Positions 15,651 through 22,384 of a stretch of DNA of 22,384 bases are shown piece after piece (the stretch's first letter is position 1; each line of letters begins with the position of its first letter). Made by a program: the position numbers and the translations under genes. The notes beneath the pieces were generated by a model. It worked only from the letters and a program-made list of their open reading frames with translations, did not search any database and was not told the origin of the DNA. Origin of the DNA: Candidatus Bathyarchaeota archaeon (lineage in GTDB: Archaea; Thermoproteota; Bathyarchaeia; Bathyarchaeales; Bathycorpusculaceae); contig DAOVMU010000003.1 of the NCBI GenBank assembly GCA_030630585.1, positions 1-22,384 of the forward strand, given 5' to 3'.

Positions 15651-16613
15651 TTAACCGTCAGCGAATCTAATAGGTTTGTCAAGTCTGCTCAGTAGCACAA
15701 CCCGGCTTCTTTCTGATTCATCAACCATGTTGTAACCTGTTTCCTCTGCTAATTGCATCGCAAAATCACGTATTTCTTTGTAGCTCGGCGTGTTCTCGTA
15801 GCTTAGACGTAGCCTAGAAAACCCCACGTGCATGTAAGCTTTGGGCTCGATGTATGTTGGATTAGCCTTCTCAGCTAGTTTAGCGTAAGCCTCAGCGTTT
15901 CTCATGTTAAGTTTACGTACAGACGTTATTCGAATAACTGTTGGACATTTGAAGCTGGGCAAAATCTCCAAGGTTTCTTCAAGTTTTTCCCAAGCTTTCG
16001 GAATCTGTGGACGGCAGACTTTCTTGAATGTATCTTTATCTGGAGCACAAACAGAGATGTAGAGCTGTGTGGGTTCTTCACTCAATCTAGCCAAGGCTGA
16101 AGGCGTTGTTCCATTGGAAACCAGAAACGTAGTGAACCCCCTTTTATGGAAGGCTTGAATTAACTCTCCCAACGGTTTGTAGAGTGTGGGTTCGCCTGTG
16201 AGGCTTATGGCTACATGCCTAGGCTTTAGAGCTTCTTTGAGTTTTTCCAAGTTTGTTTTTTGGTTTCCTTTGTATCCACTCAATATTTTCAGTTGTGCTT
16301 TGATGCTTCCTTCAAGGATTTTCTCTGGAGGGTCCCATTTAGGCAGTTTCATTTCGTCCCATGTTATCCCTATGTCGCCGCTTTGAGCTCTCCAGCAGAA
16401 CAGGCATTTCTGCGTGCAGTATAAAAGAGCGGGCGTCATCTGTATGCACTGATGTGTTTTTATTCCAAAAAACTTCTGCTTGTAGCATGGTTTTTCATGG
16501 ATCAATGTCTCGTGAAGCCATCTACATCTTTTAACAGCTGAATGTCTACCGACAAGGTGATACTTCTGTCTCTTCAATGCTTGTATGAGCGAAAGCGGAA
16601 CCATAGTCTCCAA
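15651..16613 (-). CDS. taw1: tRNA 4-demethylwyosine synthase (radical SAM, Taw1/TYW1)
   Basis: Taw1 condenses N1-methylguanosine-37 of tRNA-Phe with pyruvate carbons to make the tricyclic base imG-14, the second step of wyosine synthesis. The radical-SAM motif CTQKCLFCW gives C66, C70, C73. The second cluster cysteines C30, C43, C56 keep the 13-residue spacing known for archaeal Taw1. SLTGEPTLY (about 157-165) and the C-terminal tail fit a full-length 320-residue enzyme. The start is TTG 16613 with an AAGTGAT ribosome-like site; ATG 16604 is an alternative three codons in, but its GGAG is only three bases away. The Trm5/Taw2-family gene at 21486 could supply the preceding m1G37 or the following aminocarboxypropyl step. 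Confidence 0.94.
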   Translation of the reverse strand: METMVPLSLIQALKRQKYHLVGRHSAVKRCRWLHETLIHEKPCYKQKFFGIKTHQCIQMTPALLYCTQKCLFCWRAQSGDIGITWDEMKLPKWDPPEKILEGSIKAQLKILSGYKGNQKTNLEKLKEALKPRHVAISLTGEPTLYKPLGELIQAFHKRGFTTFLVSNGTTPSALARLSEEPTQLYISVCAPDKDTFKKVCRPQIPKAWEKLEETLEILPSFKCPTVIRITSVRKLNMRNAEAYAKLAEKANPTYIEPKAYMHVGFSRLRLSYENTPSYKEIRDFAMQLAEETGYNMVDESERSRVVLLSRLDKPIRFADG

Positions 16614-16686
16614 GAAATCACTTTCCTAAATTGTACCTAATTTTCTGCAAATATACAAGAAGCAGACAATCCAACAAAAGCGGTTT

Positions 16687-17868
16687 TCACGTTTCAAAAC
16701 AATATCCAACCTTCTGAAAGTCGGCACAGAGTTGAGCAACCTCTTTTTTGATGTTTTCTGGATTTTCTTCATCAAAAGCGGTTTTCTTAATTAGCTCAGC
16801 GATTCTTAACATTTCTCTTTCCTTCATTCCGCGTCTTGTGACCTCGCAAGTGCCGATCCTAACGCCGCAATCGATAATTATGTTTGCATGTTGAAGTTTT
16901 TCTGCTATGACTCTGCCCTGTTTGTAGCCTCCATAGTCTAATAGTATTTGATGAGATTTAGTGAATCCTAAATGCTGGCAGGTGACTGGAAAACCATAAT
17001 CATGTAAAGCTTTGGCTAAGGTTTTTGAGTTGCGAGTTATCTGCTCTGCATAGGCTGTTCCAAATTTTTTCATTTCAGCTAATGCTAGAGTTAGTGCTGC
17101 TATGCGATTCCAGTGAGCGTTATCCACAAAAGCGGGATAAATTTTCGATTTCAAGAGTTCTCCATGCTCTTTGTCTGCCAATATTATGCCTCCTTGGGGT
17201 CCAAACAGGGTTTTATGTGTTGAACCAAAAAGGACGGTTGCTCCTTCCCTTAACGGGTCTTGAAATTGTTTGCCAGCAATTAATCCCAAAACATGTGAAC
17301 CATCAAATCCTATGCATGCACCGTTTTCTTGAGCAACTTGGGCTAACTCCTTAACCGGATGTGGAAAAGTTATGAGACTTGCGCCAAAAACTATCACTTT
17401 AGGCTTAACCTGTTCTATGACTTCTTTGGCCTGTTCAATCCTTATGTTCATTTCATGTTTTGAAAAGGGAAAAGCCACGGTTCTTAGTCCCAGAGACTTA
17501 GACAAGCCATTTTTCCATATTCCCGGATATCCGCCATCGTCGGGAGAAACGCACATAAGTACATCACTAGCACTTGCGAAACTAGCTAAAAAAATTAAAT
17601 CAGCAATATGCCCGGAAAGAGGACGTAAATCCGCAGTTTCAGCCTTGAAAACTTCTTTTGCAAGCTCTTCCCCATACTGCTCAATCTCGTCAATAATTTT
17701 TGTGCCCATATAAAAGCGGTTTTTTGCAGTGTAACGATGTCCTAGCTCTGACGAAAGAAGTTCTCGAACAGTAGGACTCATAACATTTTCTGAGGGAATA
17801 AGGTTCATACATTTCTTTCCACGCCACTCCTCATGCTCATGGACTAAACTTAGAATCTCTTCAATCAT
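16687..17868 (-). CDS. glyA: Divergent serine hydroxymethyltransferase-like PLP enzyme
   Basis: This is a fold-type I PLP enzyme of the SHMT family (serine plus a tetrahydropterin to glycine plus the methylene derivative). The numbering here counts from the in-frame GTG at 17877. Family marks are LIPSENVMSPTVRELL (26-41), the substrate-site SG (88-89), FDGSH (191-195, PLP Asp D192) and GSTHKTLFGPQGG with Schiff-base K222. RIGTCEVTRRGM has the arginine that binds the substrate carboxylate. Oddities: the family YAEG block is replaced by HRYTAKNR, removing the catalytic glutamate, and the protein is about 20-30 residues shorter than usual. It may act on another substrate or as an aldolase. ATG 17868 is preferred because AGGTGA lies 6 bases before it; the GTG at 17877 is inside that ribosome site. 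Confidence 0.85.
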   Translation of the reverse strand: MIEEILSLVHEHEEWRGKKCMNLIPSENVMSPTVRELLSSELGHRYTAKNRFYMGTKIIDEIEQYGEELAKEVFKAETADLRPLSGHIADLIFLASFASASDVLMCVSPDDGGYPGIWKNGLSKSLGLRTVAFPFSKHEMNIRIEQAKEVIEQVKPKVIVFGASLITFPHPVKELAQVAQENGACIGFDGSHVLGLIAGKQFQDPLREGATVLFGSTHKTLFGPQGGIILADKEHGELLKSKIYPAFVDNAHWNRIAALTLALAEMKKFGTAYAEQITRNSKTLAKALHDYGFPVTCQHLGFTKSHQILLDYGGYKQGRVIAEKLQHANIIIDCGVRIGTCEVTRRGMKEREMLRIAELIKKTAFDEENPENIKKEVAQLCADFQKVGYCFET

Positions 17869-18003
17869 ACTCTTCACCTAGATCTTCAAGATGCCACTTC
17901 TTTGTGATAGTTCAAACTAGCTCTTAACATTTGACATGTAGCGATTATCTTCAGATTTTTCATACATGCTCTGGAACAACGTGTTTGTGAAAGGCAAAGC
18001 CCA

Positions 18004-18255
18004 CTATCTCAGCTGCCGCAACCGAAGAAATATCCTGCATATAGTGTCCGTTTGAGGGAAAGTGAAAGATGGTTCATTTTCTGATCTCCACTTCAATTGC
18101 TGCGACTTCGTTATGTGTCCGTTTTCTGGTGTTATTACATTCTCTACATCGTTTTCAAGATCTGCAATGTGGCTGATGAGGATTATCTGTTTGAACCTGC
18201 GTGCAAGTTCCGTTGAAAGAGTTGTAGGATGCCTTGGCGTCTTTCCTTCAGGCAT
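18004..18255 (-). pseudogene. Fragment resembling the C-terminal end of a Rad50/SMC-type ATPase
   Basis: This 83-codon minus frame contains LSTELARRFKQIILISHI then ADLENDVENVITPENGH, which resembles the H-loop strand and last helix of Rad50/SbcC ABC ATPases (the histidine of ISHI follows Walker B). Everything before it (Walker A, signature, DEAD-box Walker B) is missing: an in-frame TAA lies just upstream of the ATG, and the residues after about 55 look random. It does have a GAGG ribosome-like site next to its ATG, but that is too close. It is best read as a relic of a larger gene in a decaying stretch. A short functional gene is less likely. Confidence 0.4.
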
Positions 18256-18270
18256 CTCCTCTTTTTATGA

Positions 18271-18555
18271 GTCTCACTCACAAACAAATCGAGGAACTCA
18301 GCATGGCTAGCCTTCCGTGAAGATTGTGGTTTCTCCGTTGAATGTTTTTTTGGTCATAGAAACACCCAGAGCACACTGCTACACGTAGACTTCATCGCTT
18401 TGTTCAGCACGAAAAATGATGGATTCACAGTCAGAGTAGGAGAGAAACCTGATGAAATCAAAGAGATACCAAAAGTGAGTTTTGAACACACTTGGGAGAA
18501 GGGGGGGCTTCTTATTGTTCCGGAAACGAAAGTAGAAGATAAAGAAAAAAAATAA
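18271..18555 (+). pseudogene. Broken plus-strand coding remnant, unidentified
   Basis: The frame 18271-18555 is open for 94 codons and its second half looks protein-like: STLLHVDFIALFSTKND, GFTVRVGEKPDEIKEIP, then FEHTWEKGGLLIVPETK and a lysine-rich end. No standard start exists before codon 44. In another frame an ATG at 18267 gives MSLTHKQIEELSMASLP and a TGA at 18318, so one frameshift near 18310-18320 could join the two. I do not recognise the protein. Together with the minus-strand relic at 18004-18255, it marks 17870-18560 as degenerate. Confidence 0.4.
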
Positions 18556-18562
18556 AGGTAAA

Positions 18563-18571
18563 GTTTAAAAT
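18563..18571 (+). promoter_or_regulatory. TATA box of the N-glycan-rich surface protein gene
   Basis: GTTTAAAAT lies about 75 bases upstream of the TTG start at 18640, giving a predicted leader of roughly 45 bases. In that leader TGTTCA (18589-18594) and TGAACA (18616-18621) form a loosely spaced inverted pair, similar in core to the elements of the left part of the window but without their palindromic flanks. Confidence 0.45.
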
Positions 18572-18639
18572 GTTCCCTCAATAGTAAATGTTCACACTGA
18601 ATCGAAAACATGTGCTGAACAAACGGGAGTAAATCTAAC

Positions 18640-20751
18640 TTGAAGAAAAATATGATTATGATTGGTCTCATGGTTACGTTGGCTATAACGTTCACTTTTA
18701 CGTTGCTTCTTCCACGTGTGGAAGCAACTGACGTGAAAATCACTTCTATTTTACCGGAAACGCGTCACGGAATTGTTGGAGAAAAAGTCTATATCATTGG
18801 AACGATAAACACAACTGATGGCTTGTACCGGATTTTTTTTGACAACAGCAATGTCAATGAAACATATGCTATCGGAAGCAAAGTGGATGTGGCTTTTCTA
18901 GTTCCATTGCGTCCTGAAGGAAACTATACAATTACCTTACAAGACGATAAGACAAGAAATAACGCTACAACATGGTTCTATATAGAAACTGCATATCGTA
19001 TTGCGCCAGCGCCTTTGGAAGAACGCAAACAGCTGCAGCAAGACGCCATTGTTGATTTACATTTGAACGTTACTGGAGGAAAACGGAACACAGTGTATCA
19101 TGCAAACATAACTGTTGAGTTTCCTCATCCCCTTAACGCTACCACTTACTCAGCTATGGTGGAGTTTACTGACACAACATATACGGGATATGGAAATGCA
19201 AGCATCAGGTATCCGAATGAAACTCTGTTTGATCCCTCTGGTTCGCACATTAATTATACAGGCTTGTATTTCGTATATTTCAATAAAAGTCAAAATCTAG
19301 CGAAAAATAGCTTCTTTATAGGTTTGACTAACGCAAGTGATTATCATAGAGAAGAGATTGTGGAAATCAGAGCTGTGGGGTATCTACGAAACGAAACAGC
19401 GAATATTACGATAACCTTCCTTGGAACCAACAAAACTTTGCCTCCAATCTCGGTAAACGCTTCACAGCAAGGAATAATCAATAAGACATGGGAGGTTCCG
19501 TGGAACGCTTCAATCGGCGACTATAACGTAACAATAACTTCAGAAAACACGACAAAGACAAAATCCATACTCGACTCTCAACGCTTCAGAATCCCAGGCT
19601 ATCAAATAGACATCTACACACGAAATTTAGCTGGAGATGTCGTGCCACAAATACTGGTGGAAGCTCTTGACAACGCTACAAACACAAGACACAATGAAAA
19701 TAGTACAAAGAATGGATTAGCGCGTTTGTGGCTTGAAAAGGGCAACCACACGTTAGAAGCATTCTGGAACAAAGTGAAAGTCAACGAAACGCAGATGACT
19801 ATAGCTTGCAAGGACGTAGTTAATTTGACATGCGAACTAACAAGCGTGAAATTAACCGTTAAGGACAAGAATGAAAATCGGATACCATTCGTTAACCTAA
19901 CCATCAGCTATGAGTATAAGACTACGAAAGATCCTAAGGAGGTAAACGAAAGCCGAACGGGTGAAACTGATCTTTTCGGAGCTTTCTACCTCAACTCCAC
20001 GCTTCCCCATATAGCGTACGTTATAAATGCCTCTCGCTACGGAAGAATGTTTAACACAAATAATAGAACAATTGAAGATTTGCCGGCTAAAAAATGGTTC
20101 AACGTAACAATACTTTGTCCTGCTAAGACCTTGACGCTGGAAGTAAAAGAACATCATCGAAGTCCACTTCCAAACGCACGCGTAGAATTGATTGAGCAAA
20201 TGGGTGGGATCTCGTATCAAAAAACGACTGACGATGCTGGAATCGCCACTATTAACTGCACCTTTGGAAAATACGAAACGAAAATCTACATGGATAACAC
20301 ATTATTAAACAAGACTTTCATCGAAATATTCAATGACACACACATCGAGGTTTACTGCAAGCTCTACAATTTAACAGTTTCAGTGAAAGTAGTGGATTAT
20401 TTCGGACAGCCAATTCCCGAAGCTAACGTAACGTTACAGCGAGATGACTTACAGAATTCAAGCCTGACAAAATCCAATGGCATAGCTACATTTAATAATA
20501 TTATTGGCGGAGACCTGCAAATGATGGTTCATTTACATGGACAATTGCAGCCATGTGCCGTAGCAACATATTACATTGATGAATCAACAACCATTGAAAT
20601 CAAGTTAGGGAGATACGTGTTTGTAGCTGGTTTTCTTGTTGAAACAGGTCAGCTAACAGTAGCATCAATAATTGCAGCGTCTGTAGTGCTCATCGTTTTA
20701 ATAGAAGTCTACAAAAGAAAACGTGTCAAGTCACAGAAAAACTCGAGTTAG
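18640..20751 (+). CDS. S-layer-type surface protein, very rich in N-glycosylation sequons, with C-terminal anchor
   Basis: This 703-residue exported protein has a signal peptide (MKKNMIMIGLMVTLAITFTF, cleavage likely near VEA-TD), a long all-beta ectodomain, and one C-terminal membrane helix (about 668-690, TVASIIAASVVLIVLIEVY) followed by a basic tail. The ectodomain carries 37 N-x-S/T sequons, about one per 17 residues, by my count. It appears to contain several Ig-like and carboxypeptidase-regulatory-like modules, for example KLTVKDKNENRIPFVNLTIS, TLEVKEHHRSPLPNARVELI and TVSVKVVDYFGQPIPEANVT, each of the form V-x-D-x3-xPxxxAxVxL. I infer a glycosylated cell-wall or adhesion protein. The start is TTG 18640, with GGGAG about 10 bases upstream. 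The gene stands alone on the plus strand. Confidence 0.8.
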   Translation: MKKNMIMIGLMVTLAITFTFTLLLPRVEATDVKITSILPETRHGIVGEKVYIIGTINTTDGLYRIFFDNSNVNETYAIGSKVDVAFLVPLRPEGNYTITLQDDKTRNNATTWFYIETAYRIAPAPLEERKQLQQDAIVDLHLNVTGGKRNTVYHANITVEFPHPLNATTYSAMVEFTDTTYTGYGNASIRYPNETLFDPSGSHINYTGLYFVYFNKSQNLAKNSFFIGLTNASDYHREEIVEIRAVGYLRNETANITITFLGTNKTLPPISVNASQQGIINKTWEVPWNASIGDYNVTITSENTTKTKSILDSQRFRIPGYQIDIYTRNLAGDVVPQILVEALDNATNTRHNENSTKNGLARLWLEKGNHTLEAFWNKVKVNETQMTIACKDVVNLTCELTSVKLTVKDKNENRIPFVNLTISYEYKTTKDPKEVNESRTGETDLFGAFYLNSTLPHIAYVINASRYGRMFNTNNRTIEDLPAKKWFNVTILCPAKTLTLEVKEHHRSPLPNARVELIEQMGGISYQKTTDDAGIATINCTFGKYETKIYMDNTLLNKTFIEIFNDTHIEVYCKLYNLTVSVKVVDYFGQPIPEANVTLQRDDLQNSSLTKSNGIATFNNIIGGDLQMMVHLHGQLQPCAVATYYIDESTTIEIKLGRYVFVAGFLVETGQLTVASIIAASVVLIVLIEVYKRKRVKSQKNSS

Positions 20752-20780
20752 AGCTAGAATAAAGAGTTTGAGGGAAAAAA

Positions 20781-20789
20781 CTTTATATC
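20781..20789 (+). promoter_or_regulatory. TATA box of the eight-cysteine protein gene
   Basis: CTTTATATC lies about 90 bases upstream of the ATG at 20872, predicting transcription from about 20806 and a leader of about 65 bases. The leader contains a minimal ATG-TCG-CAA-TAG frame at 20821-20832. A second A/T box near 20843-20853 would start the transcript at or past the ATG and is less suitable. Confidence 0.35.
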
Positions 20790-20871
20790 AGCTCTTGCGA
20801 AAATAAATACTAGGCATGTAATGTCGCAATAGTGAAGTTTTGGATATTAAATATCAAAGGTTGTATACGTA

Positions 20872-21159
20872 ATGGCTCAGGTGAAGCGTTGTTCTCCCAC
20901 ATGCAAATTCTTTAAATGTGCAAAGAACGCTGCTGTTTACCGTCCAGATAATGTTTGGTGCAAATTGACCGAAGATATGTGTGACGTTGCGAACTGTGCA
21001 TATGCCATGTGTGTAAAAAGGCGGCTTCTCCCAAAAGGAATCTGCGGGGAAACCGTGAAAAGGAAAACTACTGAAAAGCGGCCAGAAGAGGTTGTTGGCC
21101 CGGCAATAAAGCTTCGTGGAAAGACTCTTCGTAGAGTCGGAGAAAAAGAAATCTTTTGA
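20872..21159 (+). CDS. Small eight-cysteine protein, probable metal or Fe-S binder
   Basis: This 95-residue protein is not recognised as a named family. The first 60 residues hold eight cysteines, C7, C11, C16, C30, C37, C42, C47 and C58, enough for two four-cysteine metal sites; the spacing CxxxCxxxxC with CxxxxC resembles neither classical ferredoxin nor a standard zinc ribbon. The last 35 residues are basic (KRKTTEKR, KLRGKTLRR) and could bind nucleic acid. There is no signal peptide or membrane segment, so it is cytoplasmic. It begins at ATG 20872 with AAAGG about 12 bases upstream and is followed by the convergent rpo12 gene. Its neighbourhood of tRNA-modification and RNA polymerase genes fits an information-processing role, but that is only context. 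Confidence 0.7.
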   Translation: MAQVKRCSPTCKFFKCAKNAAVYRPDNVWCKLTEDMCDVANCAYAMCVKRRLLPKGICGETVKRKTTEKRPEEVVGPAIKLRGKTLRRVGEKEIF

Positions 21160-21231
21160 AATCATTGTTTTCAGCAGCCAGTCCAATTAAACCTTCAAGT
21201 ACTTCAATATCTTACAATCGATGTTAGGCAT

Positions 21232-21402
21232 TTATTTTGCCGAAACACGTTTGACAACAGGTGGTCTAATCTTTTTCAAAACTCTGTAGCCGCAGACTAT
21301 GCACTTTATTTCTCCACCGCGGAGTTCCAACTCATCTGAAGGAACCTTTGCTCCACATCTTACGCATTCGTAAACAATCCCGGTGAGCTTCTCTTTCTCC
21401 AT
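21232..21402 (-). CDS. rpo12: DNA-directed RNA polymerase subunit Rpo12 (RpoP)
   Basis: This small zinc-ribbon subunit of archaeal RNA polymerase (eukaryotic Rpb12 counterpart) helps assemble the Rpo3/Rpo10/Rpo11/Rpo12 platform. The core is YECVRCGAKV then GGEIKCIVCGYRVLKKIRPP, two CxxC pairs forming the zinc site and the basic end typical of the family. I start it at ATG 21402 (56 residues) with GAGG eight bases upstream. An in-frame GTG at 21438 would fall at the edge of the TATA box, upstream of the expected transcript start. It is divergent from the trm5-like gene, with which it seems to share a TATA box. Confidence 0.93.
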   Translation of the reverse strand: MEKEKLTGIVYECVRCGAKVPSDELELRGGEIKCIVCGYRVLKKIRPPVVKRVSAK

Positions 21403-21438
21403 ACGCGTTTCCTCTTCTGCAAACGAGTACTGCTCCAC

Positions 21439-21447
21439 TTTTAAAAA
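21439..21447. promoter_or_regulatory. Shared symmetric TATA box between rpo12 and the trm5-like gene
   Basis: TTTTAAAAA is nearly its own reverse complement and lies 37 bases from the rpo12 ATG (21402) on one side and 39 bases from the Trm5-like TTG (21486) on the other. Both genes have ribosome sites (GAGG; GAGGGATGA) fitting leaders of about 15-20 bases. Other A/T boxes in this 83-base spacer lie too close to the starts to be used. Confidence 0.5.
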
Positions 21448-21485
21448 GGTTTTCTAGAAATACTATACTGCAAGAGGGATGAATC

Positions 21486-22367
21486 TTGAAAAACCGTTTG
21501 AGGAACCTTCTCTCAGAATCTCTTCCGCTCGAGGACTTAACCCACATTTACAACTCCTATGATGTTATTGGAGACATCGCGGTTATACGCGTGACAGAAA
21601 GTTTCAGAAAACACAGTCAAACAGTTGCAGAGACAATTATGAAGATTCATAAGAACATAAAAACGGTGTTGGCTCAAACAAGTCCTGTTCGTGGAGATTT
21701 CCGCCTTAGAAAACTGAAGTTTGTCGCTGGCGAAGATAAAACTACGACTACACATAAGGAGTATGGATGCTTATTTTCCATTGATCTGGCGAAATGTTAT
21801 TTTTCACCTAGACTTCTTTTCGAGCGAATGCGGGTAGCGAAGCATGTTAGAAACGGAGAAGTTGTTGTGAACATGTTTGCTGGGGTGGGCTGTTTTTCAA
21901 TACTTATTGCTAAGCATTCAAAGGCTGAAAAGGTGTACTCAATTGACGTTAACCCCTCAGCGTTTCAATGCATGCAAAAAAACGTTAGGCTGAACAGGGT
22001 TTATGGAAGAGTAATCCCGGTGAAGGGGGATGCAAGAGAGATCATTGAGAAAAGACTATGCTGTGTAGCAGATAGGGTTCTCATGCCTTTGCCAGATAAG
22101 GCCTCTGAATATCTACAGTATGCTCTCTCTGCTGTTAAGAATGCTGGAGGATGGATATGTTACTATGATTTTGAACACGCTGGGAAAAACATGGATCCTG
22201 TTGAGAAGGTTAAGATGAAGGTGGCTGAAAAACTTGAAAGTTTAGGTGAAGCTTTTACGTTTCCTCTTGGTCGTGTCGTGAGGACGATTGGTCCGAACTG
22301 GTATCAGGTGGTTCTAGACATCAAACTAATCTCTTGTGGGAACAAAGAAAATGATGAGAGTTCATGA
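21486..22367 (+). CDS. Trm5/Taw2-family tRNA guanosine-37 enzyme lacking domain D1
   Basis: This is a class I SAM-dependent enzyme of the group that includes Trm5 (tRNA m1G37 methyltransferase) and Taw2 (aminocarboxypropyl transfer in wyosine synthesis). Visible marks are SYDVIGDIAVI (24-34) of domain D2, YFSPRLLFERMRVAKH (105-120) with the conserved FSPR, SAM motif I NMFAGVGCFSI (129-139), acidic SIDVNP (152-157) and MPLPDKASEYL (200-210) in the place of the Trm5 N-[LP]-P motif. The length is 293 and the tRNA-elbow-binding D1 domain (about 70 residues in Trm5b) is absent, as in Taw2. The MxLP motif and following helix favour a methyltransferase. I leave the symbol empty because the two activities cannot be told apart safely. 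The start is TTG 21486 after GAGGGATGA. Confidence 0.88.
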   Translation: MKNRLRNLLSESLPLEDLTHIYNSYDVIGDIAVIRVTESFRKHSQTVAETIMKIHKNIKTVLAQTSPVRGDFRLRKLKFVAGEDKTTTTHKEYGCLFSIDLAKCYFSPRLLFERMRVAKHVRNGEVVVNMFAGVGCFSILIAKHSKAEKVYSIDVNPSAFQCMQKNVRLNRVYGRVIPVKGDAREIIEKRLCCVADRVLMPLPDKASEYLQYALSAVKNAGGWICYYDFEHAGKNMDPVEKVKMKVAEKLESLGEAFTFPLGRVVRTIGPNWYQVVLDIKLISCGNKENDESS

Positions 22368-22384
22368 ATAAAGCTGATATGGAA
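22364..22384 (+). CDS. Start of a further gene, cut by the window edge
   Basis: An ATG at 22364 overlaps the stop codon of the Trm5-like gene as ATGA, the classic form of translational coupling, and a GATGAGAG purine stretch lies just upstream. Only seven codons (MNKADME) are visible, so no function can be given. Confidence 0.4.

Noticed and set aside
18589..18621. TGTTCA / TGAACA inverted pair upstream of the surface protein as a fourth regulon site
   Set aside because: Only the six-base cores match, the spacing (21 bases between) differs and the flanking palindrome arms are missing; chance is likely.
18354..18743. 129-codon minus-strand frame
   Set aside because: It is antisense to the surface protein start and to the plus-strand relic. 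Its Phe/Leu/Ser-rich composition is typical of a shadow of A-rich coding sequence.
1..22384. tRNA, rRNA, CRISPR arrays, insertion sequences
   Set aside because: Intergenic spaces were read for T-arm motifs, regularly spaced repeats, transposase frames and terminal inverted repeats; none was convincing.

Overview
The window comes from an archaeal chromosome. It encodes both clamp-loader subunits (RFC small and large), RNA polymerase subunit Rpo12, the archaeal wyosine enzyme Taw1, a Trm5/Taw2-family tRNA enzyme and a KaiC/RecA-like protein. Genes are preceded by archaeal A/T-rich TATA boxes, and many use TTG or GTG starts. A bathyarchaeal-type lineage is my inference from overall protein flavour; no rRNA is present to test it. 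I saw no tRNA, rRNA, CRISPR or insertion sequence.

Left part (1-5400), a glutamate/nitrogen block. It holds the 5' part of an FMN-type glutamate-synthase-like gene (minus), a KaiC-like pseudo-ATPase (minus), a glutamate dehydrogenase with an unusual duplicated N-terminal extension (plus), and a large protein with a ribbon-helix-helix-like N-terminus and a C-terminal cysteine set (plus). A short near-palindrome, TATGAACATA, or variants of it, occurs in all three promoter regions of this block, usually as helically phased pairs. This is the most interesting feature of the window: a possible undescribed glutamate regulon, with the RHH-like protein as candidate regulator.

Centre (5400-10700). 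A tldD-tldE pair encodes the two-subunit TldD/TldE protease. It is followed by rfcS-rfcL, which encode the PCNA loader.

10700-12540. A decayed membrane-anchor fragment lies next to a surface-anchored kelch/PKD protein whose coiled-coil stalk contains an exact 42-bp tandem duplication.

12680-17870 (all minus). A tight cluster of translin-like RNase, endonuclease V, an HD phosphohydrolase and a free MetRS-C/EMAP-II tRNA-binding domain suggests nucleic-acid processing. Upstream lie a small uncertain gene without a standard early start, taw1, and a divergent SHMT-like gene.

17870-18560 is a graveyard with two broken coding remnants on opposite strands.

18640-22384. This part has a heavily N-glycosylated (predicted) S-layer-type surface protein, a small eight-cysteine protein, and the divergent pair rpo12 / trm5-like gene, which appear to share one symmetric TATA box. 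The start of a further gene overlaps the trm5-like stop codon.
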